A stretch of 40,573 bases of DNA from a virus. Position 1 is the first letter of the stretch. Each line of letters begins with the position of its first letter. This document shows, piece after piece, positions 1 through 4,868 of this stretch. Position numbers and translations under genes: made by a program. Below the pieces are notes generated by a model. That model did no database searches, had not been told where the DNA came from, and was given only the letters and a program-made list of their open reading frames with translations. The DNA lies in IMG/VR virus record IMGVR_UViG_3300045282_000100, positions 1-40,573 of that record, one strand, 5' to 3'.

Positions 1-160
1 GCTTTCACCAACGTCGCGCCGCCGGTGTCGCTGGCGTCGTGCACCAGCACCAACGCGGGGTGCGACACCGGCCAGACGATCGCGAGCTTCACGGCCAGCA
101 TTGCCGGGAACGCCAGCGCAGAGGTTCCCGAGCCTGCCACGCTGGCGGTGCTCGGCATGG
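1..160. repeat. terminal direct repeat, left copy (matches 40414-40573)
   Basis: Bases 1-160 match 40414-40573 with three substitutions, at 127, 135 and 148 (40540, 40548 and 40561 in the other copy). The repeat begins exactly at one window end and finishes exactly at the other, and a gene frame continues across it. This fits the overlap of a circularly permuted or terminally redundant phage map with a unit of about 40,413 bp. The mismatches point to population variants or contig-end errors. Confidence 0.9.
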
Positions 161-219
161 GGCTGCTCGGCTTGGGGCTGTTGCGGCGCCGTCGGAGAGA
201 CGACGCAGCGGCGGCCTGA
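1..219 (+). CDS. PEP-CTERM sorting-domain protein, 3' part (continues from 39958)
   Basis: This is the C-terminal part of the gene whose 5' part lies at 39958-40573. On a circular map, 39958-40413 followed by 1-219 gives one uninterrupted frame of 224 residues. The end shows the full exosortase sorting signal: the motif VPEPAT, a hydrophobic stretch (LAVLGMGLLGLGLL), then a basic cluster of five arginines and a short acidic/alanine tail. In the known family, the tail is recognised by exosortase in the inner membrane, cleaved, and the protein goes to the surface or extracellular matrix. This copy has the canonical PEP; the overlapping copy at the window end reads SEP. There is no start codon here because the gene begins elsewhere. 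Confidence 0.9.
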   Translation, partial: AFTNVAPPVSLASCTSTNAGCDTGQTIASFTASIAGNASAEVPEPATLAVLGMGLLGLGLLRRRRRDDAAAA

Positions 220-232
220 GGCCCTTCAGTGG

Positions 233-259
233 GCGGGGCGTCTCGGCAGAGCGCCCCGC
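233..259. terminator. GC-rich hairpin between convergent genes
   Basis: GCGGGGCG (233-240) pairs perfectly with CGCCCCGC (252-259) around an 11-base loop. It lies 14 bases after the stop of the PEP-CTERM gene and before the convergent gene at 295-582, the usual place for a bidirectional terminator. No T-run follows on either strand, so intrinsic termination is uncertain. The rest of 220-294 shows only an isolated TATAAT (272-277) without a matching -35. Confidence 0.45.
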
Positions 260-294
260 TTACCGCTCGGCTATAATCGGGCTTATGCGCGGGG

Positions 295-582
295 CTACTG
301 CATCGGTGGCGCGCCCGGCTTGTTCGCCGGGTCGTAGCCGTGCTGCTTCAGGAAATCGAACAGCCCCGCGGCGAGGTCGTAGGCAGCGGGGACTGGCATG
401 ATCAGTCGACCGATGACGACGCGATTGACCGGCCCCGGGGTGCTGACGTGGCTGACCCGCGCCGCCGCGAAGGTGATGGCGACGTTGGCGCCGAATGCGG
501 CGAAGCCGACCGCCTCGGTAGCGAATACGTCGGGCGCGTGCGGGTTGTCCACGAAGTGGACGGGTGGGCCGGTATTCGTCAT
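295..582 (-). CDS. conserved hypothetical protein, 95 aa
   Basis: The start at 582 is well supported by AGGGAGA a few bases upstream on the minus strand. The protein has a compact alternating pattern: a segment with VFATEAVGF, then NVAITFAAARVSH, then PGPVNRVVIGRLIMPV, and a C-terminal helix ending in FDFLKQHG. This order (beta strands, a PxPVNRVVIGRL core, then a helix) resembles small proteins of the DUF3467 type found in proteobacteria, but I cannot name a function. It is transcribed in the same direction as the repressor and lies just downstream of it, inside the immunity region. It is therefore probably expressed in the lysogen. No signal peptide or membrane segment is seen. Confidence 0.7.
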   Translation of the reverse strand: MTNTGPPVHFVDNPHAPDVFATEAVGFAAFGANVAITFAAARVSHVSTPGPVNRVVIGRLIMPVPAAYDLAAGLFDFLKQHGYDPANKPGAPPMQ

Positions 583-675
583 GAATAACTCTCCCTATGA
601 CAGCGATCACCGGGTGTGGCGGTCCGACGATGGCGGCCACACTTGGACGGCCGTCCCGGGACGAAGCCGCGACAC

Positions 676-1038
676 TTAAGCTGCTTTTTCAGCGGAGATG
701 AGCGCGCGCAGCAGCGCTAGGCCCTTGCGCTTCTGCTCCTCGGTCATGTCGCCAAGCACTGCGGCTATTCCGAAATCGCTATCCGGTGGCCGGGCCAGAA
801 GGTCGGCCGGTTCACACTGAAGTGCGTCGGCAAGGGCCTCGAGCATTCCTTGGTCGTAGGGCGTCTTGCCTGTCTCGACGCGCGAAATGGTAGCGCCCGA
901 CGTCTCGAGCCGCTCGGCAAGCTGCTCCTGCGTGAGGTCCCGGTATTTCCGCCAAGCCTTGATGTACGTGGGCCGGCGGCGCTGGTCGCGAGCGAATCCC
1001 ATGGCGCAGCGTGTTGCACCCGGTGCAATCATGTCCAT
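676..1038 (-). CDS. XRE-family phage repressor (CI-like)
   Basis: The product is about 120 aa with a helix-turn-helix of the XRE/HTH_3 type (roughly residues 20-75: YIKAWRKYRDLTQEQLAERL, then SGATISRVETGKTPYD). A short C-terminal helix follows (TEEQKRKGLALLRALI), and there is no peptidase domain of the LexA/CI type. It is divergent from the Cro-like gene at 1097 with paired operators between them, so it is the likely lysogeny repressor. Without a self-cleavage domain, induction may need an antirepressor or another signal. Start choice: 1038 and 1032 are adjacent ATGs without a clear ribosome site, and 1002 is a third option that would leave the HTH intact. An upstream in-frame ATG at 1098 was discounted because it would put the operators inside the gene. 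Confidence 0.82.
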   Translation of the reverse strand: MDMIAPGATRCAMGFARDQRRRPTYIKAWRKYRDLTQEQLAERLETSGATISRVETGKTPYDQGMLEALADALQCEPADLLARPPDSDFGIAAVLGDMTEEQKRKGLALLRALISAEKAA

Positions 1039-1053
1039 GTCACCGGGCGTAAG
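1037..1053. promoter_or_regulatory. candidate repressor operator OR2 (degenerate)
   Basis: The right half CGTAAG (1048-1053) matches the operator half-site exactly. The left half (ATGTCA) is decayed. Its centre is 35 bases from that of the perfect site at 1072-1088, the same spacing as the pair at 39788-39839. It lies at the start of the repressor gene and could mediate autoregulation. Confidence 0.5.
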
Positions 1054-1060
1054 TTTTGTC

Positions 1061-1090
1061 TTGCGGCGCTTCTTACGTGAGGCGTAAGAT
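1061..1090 (+). promoter_or_regulatory. candidate early rightward promoter PR
   Basis: TTGCGG (1061-1066), an 18-base spacer and TAAGAT (1085-1090) make a sigma-70-like promoter. The perfect operator 1072-1088 fills the spacer and overlaps the -10. The predicted start, about seven bases after the -10, falls on or next to the ATG of the Cro-like gene at 1097. The transcript would therefore be leaderless or nearly so. The same architecture is repeated at PL. Confidence 0.6.
1072..1088. promoter_or_regulatory. candidate repressor operator OR1
   Basis: Perfect inverted repeat CTTACG-TGAGG-CGTAAG, with half-sites at 1072-1077 and 1083-1088. It sits between the divergent repressor and Cro-like genes. 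The same half-sites with a 5-base spacer recur at 39788-39804 (perfect) and 39823-39839 (one mismatch). Confidence 0.75.
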
Positions 1091-1096
1091 TGCTCC

Positions 1097-1312
1097 ATGC
1101 GATTAGCAAATTATCTACGCGCGCAAAACATCACGCTGGCGGCATTCGCCAAACGGATTGGCCGCTCGGAGGCCACCGTCAGCCGCCTCGCACGCGGAAA
1201 GCATCTGCCGGACTGGGACACGATGCAGGCGATCAAGGAAGCCACCGATGGCTGCGTGACGCCGAACGATTTCGAGCCGACCGCATCGGCCGATAATGAG
1301 AGCGCGGCATGA
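1097..1312 (+). CDS. Cro-like HTH protein, 71 aa
   Basis: A small DNA-binding protein with a helix-turn-helix over residues 5-45 (LRAQNITLAAFAKRIGRSEA, then TVSRLARGKHLP). It ends in the motif CVTPNDFEP, as do YdaS/Cro-like phage regulators. It is the first gene of the rightward transcript and divergent from the repressor, which is the standard position for Cro. No Shine-Dalgarno sequence is visible, and the -10 of PR ends seven bases before the ATG, so leaderless translation is likely. Its stop overlaps the start of the next gene by four bases. Its HTH is clearly related to the C-terminal half of the protein at 1309-1794. Confidence 0.8.
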   Translation: MRLANYLRAQNITLAAFAKRIGRSEATVSRLARGKHLPDWDTMQAIKEATDGCVTPNDFEPTASADNESAA

Positions 1313-1794
1313 TCTACTTCATCCGCGCCGGGGCCGATGGCCCCGTGAAGATCGGCTATGCCGCGAGCGTCGAGCGCCGAGTTGCGCTCATTCAGGCCGG
1401 CAATCATCAGCGGTTCACGCTGCTGCGCACGCTTCCGGGCGAGCGCCAGACTGAAGGCTGGCTGCATCGCCATTTCGCCGCGGCGCGCATCGATCGTGAA
1501 TGGTTCGCCTTCGATGTCGACATGCTCACCGTCGAGCCGCCAGCGATAGCCGAGCACCTGCGCATCCCGCGTGGGCGCGCCAACTATGCAAAACATCCGC
1601 TCGGCGCGTGGCTTGGCGAGGCAGGCATGAGCCTTGCGGAATTCGCGGTGAAACTCGGCGTGCATCAGGATGCCGTCCGAAAGTGGCTGCACAGCCAACG
1701 CGTGCCACGTGTCGCGCAACTCGCCGCGATCAAGCGCATGACAGCCGGCCGAGTCACGGCCAACGACTTCCAGCCCGCTGAGATGGCGGCATGA
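1309..1794 (+). CDS. GIY-YIG-like nuclease fused to a Cro-like HTH
   Basis: The N-terminal ~75 residues resemble the GIY-YIG/MUG113 (T5orf172-like) group. MIYFIRAG starts the first strand, GPVKIGYA follows, R23 may be the catalytic arginine, and WLHRHF (51-56) and REWF (63-66) carry the late conserved residues, including E64. The C-terminal part (about 95-161) is a helix-turn-helix that parallels the preceding Cro-like protein (LGEAGMSLAEFAVKLGVHQD, then GRVTANDFQP). The product could be a nuclease aimed at the Cro operators or a regulator with an accessory nuclease domain. It sits immediately after cro with a four-base overlap. Nuclease activity is inferred from motifs only. Confidence 0.7.
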   Translation: MIYFIRAGADGPVKIGYAASVERRVALIQAGNHQRFTLLRTLPGERQTEGWLHRHFAAARIDREWFAFDVDMLTVEPPAIAEHLRIPRGRANYAKHPLGAWLGEAGMSLAEFAVKLGVHQDAVRKWLHSQRVPRVAQLAAIKRMTAGRVTANDFQPAEMAA

Positions 1795-2057
1795 GCGGGC
1801 GGACCGTCCGCGCGGCGAAGCTGGCGGCCACGTGGCGGCGCATCGGCCCCGCGGTGTCCGAGCGGCCCGAGCGCGCCGGGACCAGCCCGCGCATGGCGAC
1901 CGCCGCCGAGCGCGCCGCGACGATCGCGCGCGAGGACGCCGCACGTGATGCCACGCATGCGCTGCCGCACGCGATGCTCAGCTATCTCGGCACGTCCCTG
2001 CATTTCCGCGAACGCGCTGTCCCCGCATTACTCGATTTTTCGGACGACAAATCGTGA
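1791..2057 (+). CDS. hypothetical protein, 88 aa
   Basis: The start ATG overlaps the previous stop (ATGA), so it is translationally coupled to the GIY-YIG/HTH gene. The protein is rich in alanine and arginine, with a probable long helix over residues 35-58 (ATAAERAATIAREDAARDAT) and no recognisable domain. A perfect small palindrome follows immediately after the stop. I do not recognise the family. Confidence 0.6.
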   Translation: MSGRTVRAAKLAATWRRIGPAVSERPERAGTSPRMATAAERAATIAREDAARDATHALPHAMLSYLGTSLHFRERAVPALLDFSDDKS

Positions 2058-2059
2058 GT

Positions 2060-2076
2060 GCATGGCTGTGCCATGC
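2060..2076. promoter_or_regulatory. perfect 7-bp hairpin after 1791-2057
   Basis: GCATGGC (2060-2066) and GCCATGC (2070-2076) are perfect complements around a 3-base loop, starting three bases after a stop codon. The interval 2058-2163 holds no gene. The hairpin could be an mRNA end or processing point, or an operator for the HTH protein encoded just downstream at 2164. No T-run follows. Confidence 0.45.
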
Positions 2077-2163
2077 GGCCATACGAGGCTGCGGTAGTTC
2101 CCCGGATCTTTCGGTCGCGCGCGCCAAAGATTTCGCGGGCCATTAGAGCAAAGAGTTTTTCCG

Positions 2164-2442
2164 ATGAGCCTCGCCGCTATTCGCCGGGATCTTCGCGAGC
2201 GTTTGCCGCGTGTCGTGCAGCGTCAATCGGCGAAGGTTTTGGCGCTTCGGACCGAAACAACCCCGCGCACGATCGAGAACTGGAAGGCGGGCGAGTGCCT
2301 GCCGAGCGTGCCGGCTTTCATCATGCTGGCGAAGAACGATCCCGAGTTGCGCGCGTGGGTGCTCAACGAGTTGAGCATTGAGGAAGATCCTACCCGCGCA
2401 CTCGCCGTGATCGCGAACGCACTGGCGCGGAGACGAGAATGA
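2164..2442 (+). CDS. HTH DNA-binding protein, 92 aa
   Basis: A small probable regulator. Residues 15-45 read as a helix-turn-helix (RVVQRQSAKVLALRTETTPR, then TIENWKAGECLPSVP), followed by a helical C-terminus with LAVIANALARRRE. The TPRTIENWKxG recognition-helix style is common in phage DNA-binding proteins in the position of lambda CII. The ribosome site is weak (AAAGAG about nine bases upstream). It lies between the switch genes and the replication block, so a role as a delayed-early activator is plausible but unproven. Confidence 0.65.
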   Translation: MSLAAIRRDLRERLPRVVQRQSAKVLALRTETTPRTIENWKAGECLPSVPAFIMLAKNDPELRAWVLNELSIEEDPTRALAVIANALARRRE

Positions 2443-2479
2443 AGCATCAGGTGACGATAACAACAGAGAGGACAGGCGG

Positions 2480-3118
2480 ATGAAAACGGCAGCGGCACCA
2501 GCAACCGTCATCGAGATCGGCGGCGAGAGCCCGACCAACGGCGGAGATGAGGCGATCTCGTTCCGGAGGCCGTATGTGGCCGCCGTCACCATCGTCGGCG
2601 TCGCCGATATCTTGTTTCACCGCTGGAACGTCGAGGGCGTCGATATCAAGGCGGCGGCCACGAAGGGCAGCAAGGCCAAGAAGAGCGATGATCTCGAAAC
2701 GTATGTCTATCGCGACGAAAGCGGGCAGCTCTGCCTGCCGACCGAGTATCTGCGGCAGTCGATCATCTTTGCCGCCAAATTCCGCCAGGACCCGCGCAGC
2801 CCGCGCAAGTCCGCGATGGATTTGTTCAAGGCCGGGGTGGTGGCATTGACGAACTTGGCGCCGTTGGGCGTCGACCAGTGGGATTACGAGGACCGGCGGC
2901 GGGCTTTGGTGCAGCGGCAGGCAATTAATCGGACGCGGCCGGCGATGCGGGCGGGCTGGGGTGCGGCTTTCGAGTTCCAGATTTTGGTCCCCGAGTACAT
3001 CAGCCCGGCGCTGCTCCATGAGGTGCTGATCGATGCCGGCAGATTGATCGGAATTGGCGATTTTAGGCCGACTTTCGGCCGTTTTCAGGTCACCAAATTT
3101 TCGACGGATGAGGTCTAG
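2480..3118 (+). CDS. conserved phage protein of unknown function, 212 aa
   Basis: The start is supported by GAGAGGAC upstream. The protein has a mixed alpha/beta pattern: VAAVTIVGVADILFHRWNVE near residue 35-55, a lysine-rich loop (KGSKAKKSDD), then LPTEYLRQSIIFAAKFRQDP, and a glycine-rich C-terminal motif GIGDFRPTFGRFQV. The C-terminal motif reminds me weakly of glycine-rich loops in RAMP/Cas7-like folds, but this is an impression and not an assignment. No catalytic residues, signal peptide or membrane helix are evident. Its stop codon ends one base before the GGCNN array, so gene and array are directly abutted. It lies upstream of the replication nucleases. Confidence 0.7.
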   Translation: MKTAAAPATVIEIGGESPTNGGDEAISFRRPYVAAVTIVGVADILFHRWNVEGVDIKAAATKGSKAKKSDDLETYVYRDESGQLCLPTEYLRQSIIFAAKFRQDPRSPRKSAMDLFKAGVVALTNLAPLGVDQWDYEDRRRALVQRQAINRTRPAMRAGWGAAFEFQILVPEYISPALLHEVLIDAGRLIGIGDFRPTFGRFQVTKFSTDEV

Positions 3119-3620
3119 GGCGAGGCAAGGCAGGGCACGGCCGGGCCCGGCGCGGCTTGGCAAGGCGCGGCGGGGCTGGGCCAGGCGCGGCTTGGCAAGG
3201 CAAGGCTCGGCATGGCGTGGCAGGGCGTGGTGCGGCTCGGCATGGATGGGCAGGGCGTGGCGGGGCGAGGTGGGGCCTGGCGAGGCAGGGCACGGCGCGG
3301 CAGGGCGCGGTGCGGCGCGGCAAGGCATGGCGGGGCTCGGCGCGGCGTGGCTTGGCCTGGCCTGGCGCGGCGCGGCCTGGTGTGGCGTGGCCCGGCATGG
3401 CAGGGCCTGGCGTGGCCGGGGCGAGGCATTGGCCGGGCGGGGCGCGGCATGGCCGGGCCTGGCACGGCAGGGCCTGGCGCGGCCGGGCGGGGTATGGCAA
3501 GGCGCGGCAAGGCGAGGTCAGGCGCGGCTGGGCGGGGCGCGGCGCGGCGCGGCTGGGTCAGGCGGGGCGGGGCGAGGCGGGGCCGGGCATGGTAGGGCGA
3601 GGCGAGGTACGGCATGGGTG
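3119..3620 (+). repeat. degenerate pentanucleotide array (GGCNN), about 100 units
   Basis: From directly after the stop at 3118 to just before the ribosome site of the gene at 3631, the sequence is a run of about 100 five-base units of form GGCNN. The GG is present in every unit I could phase. The C is replaced about a dozen times, nine of them by T. The last two bases vary freely over nearly all dinucleotides. The phase is broken only by two single-base insertions (near 3419 and 3430). Adjacent units are mostly different, unlike a young microsatellite. Read as RNA, it offers unbroken GG-N3-GG-N3 runs compatible with two-layer G-quadruplexes. All frames are nearly free of stops, which creates long spurious reading frames on both strands. 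The function is unknown. Confidence 0.95.
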
Positions 3621-3630
3621 GGGAGGAAGC

Positions 3631-3861
3631 ATGAGTGACACCGGCGCCGTGGCCGCCGTGCGCCTGCGGGTCATCGACGAGCTGGCCGCCGCCGCCGGCC
3701 GCAGCTATGGCGCCGACGTGGCCGCCATGACGGAGGTCGAGTACCTGCAGGCGATGCTGATCTGCGCCGCGGATCGCATCGCGGCCGGCGAGGTGCGGGG
3801 GTTCGCCCGGCATGTGCCGCGGACAGCGGATAAGCCGCCGCTCGTCACGGGCATCGAGTAA
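3631..3861 (+). CDS. hypothetical protein, 76 aa
   Basis: The start is fixed by GGGAGG at 3621-3626, which is formed by the last, diverged units of the pentanucleotide array. The protein is probably all helical (VRLRVIDELAAAAGRSYG, then EVEYLQAMLICAADRIAAGE) and ends in a polar tail. No domain is recognised. The stop TAA shares its last base with the ATG of the VRR-NUC gene, so the two are coupled. Longer in-frame reading upstream runs through the array and is taken as spurious. Confidence 0.7.
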   Translation: MSDTGAVAAVRLRVIDELAAAAGRSYGADVAAMTEVEYLQAMLICAADRIAAGEVRGFARHVPRTADKPPLVTGIE

Positions 3862-4220
3862 TGGCGCGCGCCGTGCCGCCTATCGCCAGCGAGCGCGCCG
3901 AGCAGGCGGCGCTGTTTGCGTGGCTTGCGACGGCCGCACCACCGGGGCTCTGGTTCGGTGCAATTCCAGGTGGCGACGGCCGCGAAACGCGCGCACCGGG
4001 ATACGTTGCAGGAACGCCGGATGTGCTGCTCGTCTGGCAGGGCCGGCCGGTGTTCGTGGAAATGAAGCGGCGGCGCGGCGGCGTGCTGTCGCCGGAACAG
4101 ATCCTCGCCCACCAGCACATCACGCTGGCGGGCGGCGTCGTCATCGTCGCTTACGGATGGGAGGACGCGGCGGCACAACTGCGGCTGCTGGTGCCCATGC
4201 GCGCGCGGGTGGCCGCGTGA
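3861..4220 (+). CDS. VRR-NUC domain nuclease, 119 aa
   Basis: This matches the stand-alone VRR-NUC proteins of phages, which are PD-(D/E)XK-fold nucleases thought to resolve branched DNA during replication or recombination. Visible elements are the helix SERAEQAALFAWLA, the active-site line GTPDVLLVWQ (D54), VFVEMKR (E67, K69) and the downstream SPEQ (Q80), spaced as in the family. The length is typical. It overlaps the previous stop by one base and lies two genes before the primase-helicase, which fits a role in phage DNA replication. Confidence 0.88.
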   Translation: MARAVPPIASERAEQAALFAWLATAAPPGLWFGAIPGGDGRETRAPGYVAGTPDVLLVWQGRPVFVEMKRRRGGVLSPEQILAHQHITLAGGVVIVAYGWEDAAAQLRLLVPMRARVAA

Positions 4221-4298
4221 AAGGGCCGCTGGCGTCGTGGGGCGCGCTCGAGGCGGGCGAACGCAAGGGCGCCGCAACGCGGAAGGGGTGGGAACGCA

Positions 4299-4865
4299 AT
4301 GCAAAAACTCACGGGCATTCCGACGACGTATGCCGGCGTCGAGTTCCGCTCGCGGCTCGAGGCCAAGTGGGCGGCGTTCTTCGATCTGGTGGGGTGGAAG
4401 TGGACCTACGAGCCGCTCGACTATCCGGGCTGGATACCGGACTTCATGCTTGCGGGCGTGCCGCGCGGCATCTTGGTCGAGGTCAAGCCCGAGCATCAGT
4501 GGCCTGCTACGGAAGCCGAGCTCGGCGCCATTGTCACGCCGCACGAGATCCTGCTGATCGGCGAAGCTCCGTTCTTGCGACGCGGCGCCGAAGGCGGCGA
4601 TCTGCTCGGCAGGATTTGCGATCGCTATACCGAAGACGCAACGAGCGGCTTGTGGCAGGGCGCCGAATTCGGCCGTTCCGGCACAGGGGCGTTCGGCTTC
4701 GGTGCTGATTTCAACAGCTTCCACGATCGCATCAGCGGCATTCACAACGGCACGTCGAGCATTGTCCCGGATACCGACCGTGCAATCGAACTGTGGCGCA
4801 AAGCTGGAAACACGACCAAGTGGCAATCGGAACGGTGGCAGGACCGGTGCGGCTGGCGAGGGTGA
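4299..4865 (+). CDS. PD-(D/E)XK-type phage nuclease, 188 aa
   Basis: The N-terminal half carries FRSRLEAKWAAFFD (E21), a tryptophan-rich GWKWTYEP, GWIPDFML (D48) and GILVEVKP (E61, K63). This is the order of a restriction-endonuclease-like core as seen in phage nucleases that start with 'F.SRLEA.WA.FF'. The C-terminal half is variable and includes a helix with RAIELWRKAG. GGAAGGGG-like sequence upstream supports the start. The 78 bases before it hold no gene. Substrate and role are unknown; the position next to the primase-helicase suggests DNA processing. Confidence 0.78.
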   Translation: MQKLTGIPTTYAGVEFRSRLEAKWAAFFDLVGWKWTYEPLDYPGWIPDFMLAGVPRGILVEVKPEHQWPATEAELGAIVTPHEILLIGEAPFLRRGAEGGDLLGRICDRYTEDATSGLWQGAEFGRSGTGAFGFGADFNSFHDRISGIHNGTSSIVPDTDRAIELWRKAGNTTKWQSERWQDRCGWRG

Positions 4866-4868
4866 GCC

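Noticed and set aside
272-277. A perfect TATAAT as a promoter
   Set aside because: No acceptable -35 lies at 16-18 bases on the plus strand, and no plus-strand gene follows it.
581-679. A 32-residue plus-strand frame containing an Asp-box-like SDDGGHTW
   Set aside because: Its ATG overlaps the well-supported minus-strand start at 582, it has no ribosome site of its own, and a lone Asp-box is not a domain. It could be a remnant, but the evidence is too thin.
1111-1944. A 277-residue minus-strand frame opposite the early genes
   Set aside because: It is the shadow of the Cro-like and GIY-YIG/HTH genes, is arginine-rich, has no ribosome site, and lies antisense to clearly homologous domains.
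3119-3620. CRISPR array
   Set aside because: Units are five bases with no repeat-spacer structure of CRISPR length, and no cas genes are present. The faint Cas7-like look of the upstream protein is not enough.
3090-3861. Long reading frames on both strands through 3090-3861 (up to ~230 residues, rich in G/A/R/W or A/P/R)
   Set aside because: They are produced by the GGCNN array, which contains almost no stop codons in any frame. Their amino acid pattern repeats every five residues, as expected from a 5-base unit, and none has a separate ribosome site except the real gene at 3631.
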